Positions 46,030 through 54,506 of a DNA stretch of 64,000 nt are shown here, piece after piece. The notes below the pieces were generated by a model. It was given only the letters and a program-made list of their open reading frames with translations, did no database searches and was not told the DNA's origin. Made by a program: the position numbers and the translations under genes. Each line of letters starts with the position of its first letter. The first letter of the stretch is position 1. Source of the stretch: Cytobacillus sp. NJ13 (GTDB lineage Bacteria; Bacillota; Bacilli; Bacillales; Cytobacillaceae); the NCBI GenBank assembly GCA_030348385.1, contig JAUCFP010000006.1, positions 4,925,501 through 4,989,500 on the forward strand, in the 5' to 3' direction.

Positions 46030-46962
46030 CTATTGTGATAAAGTATCTTTGCTGTTGACATACTGATCCAAAAACTCGTCGATGACTTTTTCATAATCTT
46101 CTCTGTTTTCATTGAAGGATTGGGCATGGATCCCATTGACAGCAAGGTAAAGCTGTTTAGGGCCTTTTTTCTTCTCGTATAAAGCCTCGGACATGGTCGG
46201 CAAAATAAAATCATCTTTTTCACTGTGTATGAACAGGATGGGTTGCTTTATATTTTCAATAACGGAAATGGGCGATACATCTGCGATGGAGTATTTCTCA
46301 CGCATCCGCAGAAATAGATCGGCAACAGGCAAAAAGAACTTTGGCGACAGCTTCATTTCTGCTTTCAGACGGTAAGCCAGCTGCTCTTTAAAGTCTGAAA
46401 AAGGGCAATCGGCGATGTAAAAGTCGGCCCCGTCTTCGAGCATTCCCGCATAGAGGAGCATTGTAGCAGCTCCCATGCTTTCGCCATGAATGCCAATCTG
46501 AATATTTGGCCCTTTTTCCGCTTTAAGCCAATCAATAATTGCTTTTAAATCAAACTTTTCATAATGCCCGTAACTTGTGGTTCTTCCTCCGGATTCTCCG
46601 TGGCGGCGATGATCATAGATAACCGCATTAAATCCCCGGTCCAAAAAGAGGTTCATATATTTAATCGAGTTCATTTTATTTTCCGTAACCCCGTGGGAAA
46701 TAACAATATAGCGACTATTTTTATGCGGTTCGACAGCCACGGCTTTTAAGTTATAGCCAAATGGGGAGGGAATAAGCACTTCTCTTTTTGGCAGGCTTTC
46801 ATACTTGATAAGATCAAGTCTGCCGGACTCCTTCTCCCTTTCTAAAATAAAGTCATCTTCCTTCTTTTTCATAAACATGAGCCTATTTGTAAAATAGACG
46901 CCGAGTGATAAAAGAAAGAGTACGATGGAAAATAAATAACGTAAAAACCTTCTCAAACCCAT
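46030..46962 (-). CDS. yqkD: alpha/beta hydrolase (YqkD)
   Basis: 310 residues: N-terminal membrane segment (RYLFSIVLFLLSLGVYF), then an alpha/beta-hydrolase domain. Oxyanion region VISHGVTENK, DHRRHGESGG, nucleophile elbow GIHGESMGAATML, the Asp in SEKDDFILP and the final His in NGIHAQSF. Probably faces the outside, anchored by the N-terminus. Substrate unknown. Confidence 0.88.
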   Translation of the reverse strand: MGLRRFLRYLFSIVLFLLSLGVYFTNRLMFMKKKEDDFILEREKESGRLDLIKYESLPKREVLIPSPFGYNLKAVAVEPHKNSRYIVISHGVTENKMNSIKYMNLFLDRGFNAVIYDHRRHGESGGRTTSYGHYEKFDLKAIIDWLKAEKGPNIQIGIHGESMGAATMLLYAGMLEDGADFYIADCPFSDFKEQLAYRLKAEMKLSPKFFLPVADLFLRMREKYSIADVSPISVIENIKQPILFIHSEKDDFILPTMSEALYEKKKGPKQLYLAVNGIHAQSFNENREDYEKVIDEFLDQYVNSKDTLSQ

Positions 46963-47057
46963 CCCTCCATCTTTTTTTCTTTATTTTACCATTCTGGATA
47001 AAATTAAAACAGAGATGTGAGCCGGGACATGCTGAATTTCATGAAGGACTCTCAGCA

Positions 47058-47083
47058 TGAAAAAAGCCGCTTTGCGGCGGCTT
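47058..47083 (-). terminator. terminator of the 43-aa ORF (minus strand)
   Basis: AAGCCGC (47077-47083 on the minus strand) pairs with GCGGCTT (47064-47070), then TTTT. The stem overlaps the stop codon of the ORF. Confidence 0.75.
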
Positions 47084-47213
47084 ATTGCTTTGCGTTTTGT
47101 CTTTTAGTTGGATGAATCGCCTTTTCTAATTCTTCGGCAGCAATCGTCTGGTTTACTGTATCGGAATTCGGCTTCCCCTTCTGGCTATATCCTTTATCGC
47201 GTTTTGGGCTCAT
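47082..47213 (-). CDS. hypothetical small basic protein (43 aa)
   Basis: Start at 47213 by the SD AAGGGGGATAATCC; a longer in-frame reading to 47270 has no SD. Sequence MSPKRDKGYSQKGKPNSDTV then NQTIAAEELEKAIHPTKRQ: basic, hydrophilic, low in aromatics, likely disordered at the N-terminus, reminiscent in composition of small spore proteins but without an SASP motif. I do not recognise the family. Confidence 0.6.
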   Translation of the reverse strand: MSPKRDKGYSQKGKPNSDTVNQTIAAEELEKAIHPTKRQNAKQ

Positions 47214-47318
47214 TGGATTATCCCCCTTTTTATAGGCTTCAGCTGATTTGAATTCGTCAGCTGCTTTCATCTAATAAGATGCTATAAGAGAGGGCGCATT
47301 ATTCATCTTAAGAAGCTG

Positions 47319-48227
47319 CTATTGAACAGTTTGAGCGTTCAGCCTGAAATAGGTGCTTTCAATAGGCCTGGAAAGATGAGGCTGAACAATTTTTACCGCT
47401 TCCATTAATTGATCAAGGTTGACATTGGTTTCAATTCCCATACGCTCAAGCATATAAACAACATCTTCAGTTGCCGCATTGCCTGCAGCGCCCGGGGCAA
47501 ATGGGCATCCGCCAAGTCCTCCGGCGGAAGCATCAAATCGGTCGACACCTGCCTGTAAGGCTGCAAAAATATTAGTAAGGGCCATTTTTCTTGTGTCATG
47601 GAAATGTGCAGTCAGCAGGGTTTTTGGAAACTCTGCTTTTAAACGGGAAAAAAGCCCGTGCGACTCATGGGGAGCAGCCATCCCGATTGTATCTGCCACG
47701 CTTAATTCATCAGCCCCTGCCTCAACAAATTGACGGCATAGTCCAACTGTATCTTCAGGATTGATTGCTCCTTCATACGGGCAATGAAATGCCGTGGAGA
47801 TGCAGGCGCGGACAAAGTAACCTTTCTCCTTCAGTTCTCCGATAATCGGCTTTAGTTCATCCATGCTTTCCTGGGTGGTTTTATTGATATTTTTCTTATT
47901 AAACGTATTGCTTACACCGACAAAAACGGCAACAGCCCGGCATTCAGTCATATATACCCTGTCAATGCCCTTGCGGTTTGGGGCCAGCACGATATCCCTT
48001 GTATCTGAATCAAGGCAATCTGCCGTAATTTCAGCTGCATCCCCCATCTGCGGGACCCACTTCGGAGACACAAATGAAGTAAGCTCCAATTCTGTTAATC
48101 CTGCATTTTTCAAACTTCTGATAAAGTCTTTCTTGACTTCGGTGGGTACAAAGGCCTTTTCATTTTGCAGTCCATCCCGCGGGCCCACTTCAATAATTGT
48201 TACTTTATTTGGAAATGCAAGCGTCAT
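47319..48227 (-). CDS. mvaB: hydroxymethylglutaryl-CoA lyase
   Basis: Cleaves HMG-CoA to acetoacetate and acetyl-CoA, the last dedicated step of leucine breakdown. It has 302 residues from the ATG at 48227 (SD GAGAGGAAAAC); 67 further in-frame residues upstream are low-complexity and lack an SD. HMGL-like TIM barrel with EVGPRDGLQNE (catalytic Arg/Asp), HFHDTR metal His pair and the Cys loop GGLGGCPFAPGAAGN. Divergent from the thiolase-SCOT genes, which consume its acetoacetate. Confidence 0.94.
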   Translation of the reverse strand: MTLAFPNKVTIIEVGPRDGLQNEKAFVPTEVKKDFIRSLKNAGLTELELTSFVSPKWVPQMGDAAEITADCLDSDTRDIVLAPNRKGIDRVYMTECRAVAVFVGVSNTFNKKNINKTTQESMDELKPIIGELKEKGYFVRACISTAFHCPYEGAINPEDTVGLCRQFVEAGADELSVADTIGMAAPHESHGLFSRLKAEFPKTLLTAHFHDTRKMALTNIFAALQAGVDRFDASAGGLGGCPFAPGAAGNAATEDVVYMLERMGIETNVNLDQLMEAVKIVQPHLSRPIESTYFRLNAQTVQ

Positions 48228-48262
48228 GTTTTCCTCTCCCGTTTCATATTTTAGATTGTGCC

Positions 48263-48279
48263 TGGTAAGCGCTTTCTTA
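48263..48279. promoter_or_regulatory. cre-like site between mvaB and thl
   Basis: GGTAAGCGCTTTCT (48264-48277) differs at only two positions from a consensus CcpA site. Located 36 bases before mvaB and about 140 before thl; carbon catabolite repression of leucine/ketone catabolism is plausible. Inference. Confidence 0.5.
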
Positions 48280-48419
48280 AAAATGCTGAATATCTTGAAT
48301 TTATTGTAGTAGGAAAGTATTTTCGATTGCAAGAATAATAAAAATTTTGACAAAATAAAAGGAATTTTGAGATCTTGGCACGAATATAAGCAGAGAGATG
48401 TTTTGAAAGGATGAGAGAG

Positions 48420-49607
48420 ATGGCACAAACAGAAGTCGTAATAGTCAGCGCTGTCCGGACAGCAATCGGCAGTTTTAATGGAAGCCTTAAAGATGTATCA
48501 GCACCAGAGCTTGGGGCGATTGCGATAAAAGGCGCTCTTGAAAAAGCAGGTGTAACACCGGATCAGATAGATGAAGTAATCCTGGGGAATGTCCTGCAGG
48601 CAGGTCTGGGCCAGAATCCGGCAAGGCAGGCAGCTCTTAAAGCGGGCCTTCCTGAAAGCGTTTCCGCGATGACGATTAATAAGGTCTGCGGATCCGGGCT
48701 GAAGGCAGTTCATTTAGCTGCACAGGCCATTTTAGCCGGTGATGCTGAAGCGGTGATTGCTGGCGGCATGGAGAATATGAGTCAGGCTCCTTACATACTG
48801 AAAAATGCAAGAAATGGCTTTAAAATGGGAGATCAAAAGCTTATAGATTCAATGATATCAGATGGGCTCTGGTGTGCATTTAATGATTACCATATGGGAG
48901 TTACTGCTGAGAATCTCTGCTCGAAATACGAGCTGAGCCGGGAAGAACAGGACGAATTCGCCGCAGCCAGCCAGGAAAAGGCTTCAAAGGCAATTGAAGA
49001 AGGAAAATTCAAAGATGAAATCGTTCCTGTGGAAATTCCTCAGCGAAAAGGGGATCCGATTATTTTTGATACAGACGAGTATCCGAAAAAAGGGACGACT
49101 GCTGAAAAGCTCGCAGGCCTGCGCCCGGCGTTTAAGAAAGACGGCAGCGTAACAGCCGGTAATGCTTCCGGGATTAATGACGGGGCTGCGGTATTGCTTG
49201 TTATGAGCAAAAAGAAAGCAGATGCACTCGGGCTTAAGTCCTTAGTGACGATTAAAGGAAATGCAAGTGCAGGTGTGGATCCAAGCATTATGGGCATTGG
49301 CCCTGTTGCTGCGGTAAAAAAAGCGCTTGAAAAGGCATCTGTTTCCATGGATGAATTGGAGCTTATTGAAGCAAACGAAGCATTTGCAGCCCAGTCGCTC
49401 GCAGTTGACAGGGAGCTTCGTTTTAACAAGGAGATTCTGAATGTCAATGGCGGGGCCATTGCACTCGGACATCCAATCGGCGCAAGCGGTGCAAGAATTC
49501 TTGTAACTCTTATTCATGAGATGCAAAAAAGACAGGCGAAAAAAGGCCTTGCAACTCTATGCATCGGCGGTGGCCAAGGGGTAGCCACAGTGGTGGAGCT
49601 TGGATAG
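48420..49607 (+). CDS. acetyl-CoA C-acetyltransferase (thiolase)
   Basis: Biosynthetic/degradative thiolase, 395 residues. Nucleophile Cys in [13 protein letters not shown] near residue 88, His in [16 protein letters not shown], and the second Cys in LCIGGGQG. The ATG at 48420 is used because AAAGGATG lies 7 bases upstream; the ATG at 48411 abuts the SD. Next to scoAB it splits acetoacetyl-CoA into acetyl-CoA. Confidence 0.95.
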   Translation: MAQTEVVIVSAVRTAIGSFNGSLKDVSAPELGAIAIKGALEKAGVTPDQIDEVILGNVLQAGLGQNPARQAALKAGLPESVSAMTINKVCGSGLKAVHLAAQAILAGDAEAVIAGGMENMSQAPYILKNARNGFKMGDQKLIDSMISDGLWCAFNDYHMGVTAENLCSKYELSREEQDEFAAASQEKASKAIEEGKFKDEIVPVEIPQRKGDPIIFDTDEYPKKGTTAEKLAGLRPAFKKDGSVTAGNASGINDGAAVLLVMSKKKADALGLKSLVTIKGNASAGVDPSIMGIGPVAAVKKALEKASVSMDELELIEANEAFAAQSLAVDRELRFNKEILNVNGGAIALGHPIGASGARILVTLIHEMQKRQAKKGLATLCIGGGQGVATVVELG

Positions 49608-49670
49608 TAAATTTCCAAAATAAATGATTACCAAAAAAAATTGAGTATTTCAATGAAAGGAGTGATTGAA

Positions 49671-50360
49671 GTGAAGAAAATTTGTACTTCCTTCAGTGAA
49701 GCGGTTCAGGAAATTCATGATGGCGCTGTCCTTATGGTTGGCGGCTTCGGTCTGTGCGGAATCCCTGAAAACCTTATTCTTGCTTTAGTTGATAAAGGGG
49801 TCAAGGACCTTACTGTCATTTCGAATAACTGCGGTGTTGATGATTGGGGACTTGGATTGCTTTTAAAAAATAAACAGATTAAGAAAATGGTCGGTTCTTA
49901 TGTCGGCGAAAACAAAGAGTTTGAGAGGCAGGTTCTTTCAGGCGAAATTGAAGTGGAGCTGCTTCCTCAAGGAACTTTGGCGGAAAAAATCCGTGCAGGC
50001 GGTGCCGGCATTCCTGCTTTTTATACGCCGGCAGGAGTAGGTACACCGATTGCAGAGGGGAAAGAAACCAAGGTTTTTGACGGCAAGGAATATCTCCTTG
50101 AAGAGGCACTGAAAGCAGACTTCAGCCTTGTAAGAGCATGGAAGGGCGATAAAATGGGCAATCTTGTATATCACAAAACTGCCCGGAACTTCAATCCGAT
50201 GATTGCAGCAGCAGGCAAAGTGACGATTGCAGAAGTGGAGACACTTTATGAAATTGGTGAATTGGATCCGAACTATATTCATACGCCGAGCATCTATGTT
50301 CAGTCGCTGATTGAGGGAAAACAGGAAAAGCGCATTGAAAGACTGACTGTAAAAAAATAG
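49671..50360 (+). CDS. scoA: succinyl-CoA:3-oxoacid CoA-transferase subunit A
   Basis: Alpha subunit of SCOT, which activates acetoacetate with CoA from succinyl-CoA. It has 229 residues from the GTG at 49671 (AAAGGAG 8 bases upstream; matches B. subtilis ScoA start). CoA-binding [13 protein letters not shown] and [17 protein letters not shown] are conserved. The extra 10 in-frame residues upstream are excluded by SD placement. Followed by scoB after 24 bases. Confidence 0.94.
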   Translation: MKKICTSFSEAVQEIHDGAVLMVGGFGLCGIPENLILALVDKGVKDLTVISNNCGVDDWGLGLLLKNKQIKKMVGSYVGENKEFERQVLSGEIEVELLPQGTLAEKIRAGGAGIPAFYTPAGVGTPIAEGKETKVFDGKEYLLEEALKADFSLVRAWKGDKMGNLVYHKTARNFNPMIAAAGKVTIAEVETLYEIGELDPNYIHTPSIYVQSLIEGKQEKRIERLTVKK

Positions 50361-50384
50361 ATACTGACGGAAGGAGAGGGTCTC

Positions 50385-51053
50385 ATGAGTAACGATAAAG
50401 CAGCAGTCCGCGAGAAAATTGCCAGACGTGCTGAGAAAGAAATAGAAAATGGCTTTTACGTGAATTTGGGAATCGGCATGCCGACATTGGTTGCAAACTA
50501 TATTTCTGATAATAAAGAAGTAGTCCTTCAATCTGAAAATGGATTGCTCGGAATTGGACCATATCCTGCGGAAAGCGAAGTTGATCCGGATTTAATTAAT
50601 GCAGGAAAAGAAACAGTTACCGCAATTTCGGGGGCCTCCTATTTTGATAGTGCTGAATCTTTTGCGATGATCAGGGGAGGCCATGTAAATATTGCTATTC
50701 TCGGCGGCATGGAGGTTTCTGAAAAAGGGGATCTGGCCAACTGGATGATTCCCGGGAAAATGATCAAGGGAATGGGCGGTGCAATGGATCTGGTTCATGG
50801 CGCCAATAAAATCATCGTCATCATGGACCACACCAATAAAAATGGCGATTCGAAAATCCTGAAAGAATGCAGTCTGCCTTTAACAGGAAAAAACGTCGTT
50901 GACCGCATTATAACTGAGCGGGCAGTCATCGATGTCACCGATTCTGGTTTGAAGCTTGTTGAAGTCGCTAAAGGCTTCACAATCGAGGACATAATCAATT
51001 CAACAGAACCTGAATTGCAAGTGGATGACAAAGTTGTAACAGAAGCTTATTAA
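50385..51053 (+). CDS. scoB: succinyl-CoA:3-oxoacid CoA-transferase subunit B
   Basis: Beta subunit (222 residues) bearing the catalytic Glu in [14 protein letters not shown], which forms the CoA thioester. [15 protein letters not shown] and [23 protein letters not shown] are typical. GGAAGGAGAGG precedes the ATG. Together with scoA, thl and mvaB it completes HMG-CoA to acetyl-CoA. Confidence 0.95.
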   Translation: MSNDKAAVREKIARRAEKEIENGFYVNLGIGMPTLVANYISDNKEVVLQSENGLLGIGPYPAESEVDPDLINAGKETVTAISGASYFDSAESFAMIRGGHVNIAILGGMEVSEKGDLANWMIPGKMIKGMGGAMDLVHGANKIIVIMDHTNKNGDSKILKECSLPLTGKNVVDRIITERAVIDVTDSGLKLVEVAKGFTIEDIINSTEPELQVDDKVVTEAY

Positions 51054-51123
51054 TATCTTTTGAAAAGTACAGCTGCATGCTGTGCTTTTCATTATTTTCA
51101 GCCTAAGGAAAAGAGGAGAAAAA

Positions 51124-51495
51124 ATGAGTTTTTCATTTAAAGGAATCGATCATATCCAGCTGGCAGCTCCAAAAGGCTGCGAGGATGCAGCCAGAAAATT
51201 TTATGGTGAACAGCTTGGACTGAAGGAAATTCCCAAGCCTGAAAATCTTCAGAAGCGCGGCGGCTGCTGGTTTATATGCGGAGATCAGGAAATCCATATC
51301 GGGGTGCAGGAAGGCTTCCTGCCGGCCAAAAAAGCCCACCCAGGATTTATTGTGGAAAACCTCGAAGACTTGAGAAGCAGTCTCGAAGAGCAGAAGATAG
51401 CTATAAAGGAAGAACCGCCAATAGAAGGAAGAAAGCGATTCTTTGTTGATGATCCATTCGGAAACAGAATTGAGTTCCTGGAGTATTTGTCGTAA
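51124..51495 (+). CDS. VOC (glyoxalase-like) family protein
   Basis: 123 residues. One or two beta-alpha-beta-beta-beta modules: FKGIDHIQLAAPKG with His near residue 9, then HIGVQEGF and DPFGNRIEFLEY with the C-terminal Glu. GAGGAGAAAA precedes the ATG; earlier in-frame start rejected. 70 bases after scoB, no terminator between; function unknown, possibly an accessory lyase. Confidence 0.82.
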   Translation: MSFSFKGIDHIQLAAPKGCEDAARKFYGEQLGLKEIPKPENLQKRGGCWFICGDQEIHIGVQEGFLPAKKAHPGFIVENLEDLRSSLEEQKIAIKEEPPIEGRKRFFVDDPFGNRIEFLEYLS

Positions 51496-51518
51496 TAGCT
51501 ATAGCTTTGCAGCCTGTT

Positions 51519-51547
51519 CCTTCATGAATAAAAAAATATGATATAAT
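51519..51547 (+). promoter_or_regulatory. extended -10 promoter of yqkE
   Basis: TG-A-TATAAT (51539-51547) is a perfect extended -10; a weak TTCATG -35 lies 17 bases upstream. The yqkE ATG follows about 32 bases later. Confidence 0.55.
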
Positions 51548-51578
51548 AAATGGCAAAATTAGTTGATGAGGGGATTTT

Positions 51579-51824
51579 ATGAAAAAGAAAAAACACCATT
51601 CCCAGCCTAAAAAAGACGATAAGCCAGTCACGCTTGGCGACATGCTAAACCAGGACTTGATGGAGCAATTAAAAGGGAAAAAGCAGGAATTAAAAGCTGC
51701 TGAAGATAAACAGAAGAAAGAAGAAGAGCGCCGAAAAAAAGAGGAAAGAAGACTGCGCGAAAAAAATAAAAGCTTTGAAGAACTGTTTGGAGAAAGCGAT
51801 CTTAACTGGAAAGAGTTCAAATAA
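51579..51824 (+). CDS. yqkE: YqkE family small coiled-coil protein (DUF3886)
   Basis: 81 residues. Lys-rich N-terminus, a TLGDMLNQDLMEQLK segment, a long charged helix rich in Lys/Glu/Arg (about 33-65) likely forming a coiled coil, and the conserved end KSFEELFGESDLNWKEFK. This matches B. subtilis YqkE. Function unknown. Convergent with yqkF; their shared terminator is split by the IS element. Confidence 0.85.
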   Translation: MKKKKHHSQPKKDDKPVTLGDMLNQDLMEQLKGKKQELKAAEDKQKKEEERRKKEERRLREKNKSFEELFGESDLNWKEFK

Positions 51825-51825
51825 T

Positions 51826-51902
51826 AAGAAAAGCGGAAGGCGCTCGCTTATCGGCCCGAGAGCCGATGGTGCCTGGAGCTAGACAGTTATCTAACTTTAG
51901 AA
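51826..51902 (-). repeat. dispersed palindromic repeat, copy 5
   Basis: On the minus strand TTAGATAACTGTCTAGCTCC begins the element and CGCCTTCCGCTTTTCTT ends it; arms ATCGGCTC/GGGCCGAT form the inner stem. It lies just downstream of yqkE. Homology to copy 1 extends about 15 bases left of TGTCTAG (ATTTCTAAA). Confidence 0.75.
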
Positions 51903-52021
51903 ATTACACATTCTTATCTTTCAAAAAGAAGGGGCTGACTTTGATATTATCCCCTCTAAGTAGAAGTGTAAAAAGACCATCATAAAAAATGGTGATACAC
52001 TTAACTTGGAGGGGATTTTTC

Positions 52022-52384
52022 ATGGGGAAAACAGGAAGAACGTATCAAAAATATACAGAAGATTTTAAAATAAGAGCAGTAAAACTATACAAAGAAGGAA
52101 ACAAAAGTTACCGAACAGTATCGGAAGAGCTAGGTCTTCGAAGTCCAACCCAATTAAAGAAATGGGTTATGAAATTTAATCAGGGAGAGTCCTTTGAAGA
52201 TTTAAGGGGACGTGCAGGCGGTAACACAGACAGTAATCCACTTAAAGGGCGCCCCAGAACGAACTTTAAAAGTATCCAAGAGGAAAGGGATTATTATAAA
52301 GCTCAGGTTGAATACCTAAAAAAGCGGTATCCAAATCTACACGAGGAGGGATCATCCCAAAAGCAGAACGATTCGAAATCATAA
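52022..52384 (+). CDS. IS3-family transposase OrfA
   Basis: 120 residues from the ATG at 52022 (GGAGGGGATTTTTC SD). Helix-turn-helix region KIRAVKLYKEGNKSYRTVSEELGLRSPTQLKKWV binds the IS ends; the C-terminal part carries a leucine-zipper-like segment (DYYKAQVEYLKKRY). An SD-like GAGGAGGG at 52343-52350 lies about 10 bases before AAAAG (52359-52363), a plausible stimulated -1 slippage site leading to OrfAB. Confidence 0.9.
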   Translation: MGKTGRTYQKYTEDFKIRAVKLYKEGNKSYRTVSEELGLRSPTQLKKWVMKFNQGESFEDLRGRAGGNTDSNPLKGRPRTNFKSIQEERDYYKAQVEYLKKRYPNLHEEGSSQKQNDSKS

Positions 52385-53217
52385 ACGAACTAAGTGGTAT
52401 TTACCCTATCGCTTGGTTAGCTGAGATTGCGCAAGTCTCAAGATCAGGTTATTATAAGTGGCTTAAAACGACCTCCCTTAGGGAGGACAGGCAGACCAAA
52501 GAATATCTAATAAAATCACATATTATGGCTATTCATCATACATACCCTTTTTATGGTTACCCTCGTATGAAAATAGCTCTTAAAGACGAAGGATTTCATA
52601 TTAATCATAAGAAGGTATATCGATTAATGACTGATATGAATATTCGAGCTGAAATTAGGAAGAAGCGAAACTTCTTCGGAAGGAAGCCTTCCGTTATTTA
52701 CTCAAACTTATTAAACCGTAACTTTAAGGCTCTAAAACCAGATGAGAAATACGTAACAGACATTACGTATATTCAAGTTGGAGATTCATTTTATTACCTT
52801 TCCGTTATACTCGATCTTTATAACAATGAGGTTTTAGCCTGGAATATTTCAAAGAGAAATGACTTAGAATTGGTCCTTAATACAATCGATCTATTAACAC
52901 AAAAAAGAAACGTGTATGGTGCGATCCTGCATTCAGATCAAGGCTTCCAATACACGTCTAATCAATACCACAAAAAGTTAAAGAAAATAGGCATTCAAGG
53001 CAGCCATTCTCGCAAAGGAAACTGCCTCGATAATGCCTGTATTGAGTCTTTCTTCTCTCATCTAAAGACAGAGAAGCTATATCGATCACAGTTTAAAACA
53101 GAAAAAGAATTAATTCAAATACTTGAAGAATACATGTATCTCTATAACTATAAAAGATTCCAGAAAAAACTAAACCAGTGTGCTCCGGTTGAATACCGAC
53201 TCACACTGGCTGCTTAG
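52360..53217 (+). CDS. IS3-family transposase OrfB (expressed by -1 frameshift)
   Basis: Catalytic integrase part in the -1 frame relative to OrfA. No good start codon exists near its beginning (first ATG 52525), so fusion by frameshifting at the A-AAG site is expected. HTH_21-like segment IHHTYPFYGYPRMKIAL; rve domain with DDE residues in VTDITY (Asp), HSDQGFQYTS (Asp) and CIESFFSHLKTE (Glu). Ends with the usual YNYKRFQKKLNQCAPVEYR. No internal stop. Confidence 0.9.
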   Translation, partial: KAERFEIINELSGIYPIAWLAEIAQVSRSGYYKWLKTTSLREDRQTKEYLIKSHIMAIHHTYPFYGYPRMKIALKDEGFHINHKKVYRLMTDMNIRAEIRKKRNFFGRKPSVIYSNLLNRNFKALKPDEKYVTDITYIQVGDSFYYLSVILDLYNNEVLAWNISKRNDLELVLNTIDLLTQKRNVYGAILHSDQGFQYTSNQYHKKLKKIGIQGSHSRKGNCLDNACIESFFSHLKTEKLYRSQFKTEKELIQILEEYMYLYNYKRFQKKLNQCAPVEYRLTLAA

Positions 53218-53298
53218 TCTTTTTTAAGGTTGTCTACTTGACAGGGGTAAGACCACTTTTCCGTCAGCCCCTTCTTTTCCATTATTACGAGCTATTTA

Positions 53299-54222
53299 TT
53301 ATCGATGCTGCTCATATTTGTTTAGCTTGGCAATGGATTGAATAATAGTCAATTCATCTTTATTCAGGGGATTAGCTCTTGCTGCACTTGCATTTGCCCT
53401 AACTTGCTCTGCCATGCTGGCACCTGCCGTCACGGAAGCGACAGCGGGATCCGCAAGATTATACTGAAATGCTATCTCAGTCATGGAGCGCTCATCCGAA
53501 ATTTTTTCCCTAATGCTGGTAAGTGTTTCTTCCAATTCAGCATAGCTGTAATCCAAATAGCCTTTCTCTTTAACTGACTCCGCAGCCTTATCCAGCATTT
53601 TGTCGCTGAGCAGTCCTTTAGCGAGCGGACCTCTTGTAACCGCGCTGATGCCTTTTTGATTTAGAAGCGGCAAAGCTTCTTCTTCCGGTCGCCGATCTAG
53701 AATGCTGTATTGCATCATGACTGAAATGATGGAGGACCTTGAAGCATATTCACGGATCACATTTGGACGGATGGAGGATATGCCATACTGCCGGATGTAT
53801 CCTTCTTCCTTCAGTTCCTCAAATGCTTCAATGGTTTCATCAATAGGATCTTCAATCGTTCCGCCATGAAGCTGATATAAATCAATATAGTCTGTGCCCA
53901 GCCTTATTAAACTGTCCTTTACCGCCTCTTTGATATGGCTTTTTGAGGGATCCCAGCTCCAGCCGTCATTATTTTTATTCCAGCGGTTGCCGGCTTTGGT
54001 AGCAATGATCACCTGTTCGCGGACACCCTTTAAGGATTGTCCGACAAGCTTTTCATTTTCGCCGAAGTCATATAAATCAGCTGTATCAAAATAATTGATT
54101 CCTTCTTCAAGGGCAGCTTCAATAATCTCCTGAGCCTGGGAAGGTTTGGTGCCAATTGACATGCAGCCCAGCCCAAGCTCGCTTACGTACAAGTCTGAGT
54201 TTCCAAGTCTTCTCTTTTTCAA
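53299..54222 (-). CDS. yqkF: aldo/keto reductase (YqkF)
   Basis: 307 residues, TIM-barrel NADPH-dependent oxidoreductase. ELGLGCMSIGT, catalytic Asp/Tyr in NYFDTADLYDFGENE, Lys in IATKAGNRW and His in LYQLHGGT (the tetrad), plus the C-terminal cofactor site VTAGASMAEQVRANA. Substrate unknown. GAGGTGGGTACTTG lies before the ATG on the minus strand. Its terminator is interrupted by the IS. Confidence 0.92.
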   Translation of the reverse strand: MKKRRLGNSDLYVSELGLGCMSIGTKPSQAQEIIEAALEEGINYFDTADLYDFGENEKLVGQSLKGVREQVIIATKAGNRWNKNNDGWSWDPSKSHIKEAVKDSLIRLGTDYIDLYQLHGGTIEDPIDETIEAFEELKEEGYIRQYGISSIRPNVIREYASRSSIISVMMQYSILDRRPEEEALPLLNQKGISAVTRGPLAKGLLSDKMLDKAAESVKEKGYLDYSYAELEETLTSIREKISDERSMTEIAFQYNLADPAVASVTAGASMAEQVRANASAARANPLNKDELTIIQSIAKLNKYEQHR

Positions 54223-54294
54223 GTACCCACCTCATTTGAGTGTTTTCTATAATTGTACATAAACAAATGAGGCATACTCAAATTTAGAGGCTTA

Positions 54295-54429
54295 TCATTT
54301 TATATTGTTCTGAGATTCAACCCAGTCTTTTACAAGAATATACTGCCTGCTGTATTGTTTTAGTTTCTCACGGACTTCCCAGGCTTTGCCGGCCAGAATA
54401 ATTCCCCTATTGTGGACATACACCTTCAT
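54295..54429 (-). CDS. mciZ: MciZ, sporulation inhibitor of FtsZ (44 aa)
   Basis: 44 residues starting MKVYVHNRGIILAGKAWEVR and continuing EKLKQYSRQYILVKDWVES. The pattern basic start, GKAWEIR, KLKEY, VKDW is that of B. subtilis MciZ (40 residues), which caps FtsZ filaments in the mother cell, and the position between yqkF and nudF is the same. GAGGGGGAG provides the SD. Expected to be sigma-E-controlled; no clear promoter read here. Divergent from nudF. Confidence 0.88.
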   Translation of the reverse strand: MKVYVHNRGIILAGKAWEVREKLKQYSRQYILVKDWVESQNNIK

Positions 54430-54506
54430 GCCATACTCCCCCTCATCAAGTATGATAAAATGTATGAGCAATCATTATCGGAATAGAACAGGAGTGACTT
54501 AAAACA

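Larger units (their letters stand above)
51942..53255 (+). mobile_element. IS3-family (IS150-group type) insertion sequence, 1314 bp
   Basis: Ends TGATATTATCCCC at 51942 and ...GGTAAGACCA at 53255, i.e. 5'-TG...CA-3'. The 23-bp terminal inverted repeats agree at 16 positions, both ending internally in AAGTAGA. A 3-bp target duplication CTT flanks it (51939-51941 and 53256-53258). It encodes orfA and orfB with an intact DDE triad. The boundaries are supported by target-site reconstruction. Probably a recent insertion, as no decay is visible. Confidence 0.88.
51923..53278. terminator. yqkE/yqkF bidirectional terminator split by the IS element
   Basis: GAAGGGGCTGAC (51928-51939, with a preceding A-run) and GTCAGCCCCTTC (53263-53274, followed by TTTT) are perfect complements but lie 1.3 kb apart. 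Removing the IS and one CTT copy restores a 16-bp stem with loop TTTTCC between two convergent genes. Confidence 0.85.

Noticed and set aside
48373..48391. sigma-54-like TTGGCAC followed by AAGCA upstream of thl
   Set aside because: GG and GC are one base too far apart for the -24/-12 elements, and the -12 lacks TTGC. It is likely a chance match.
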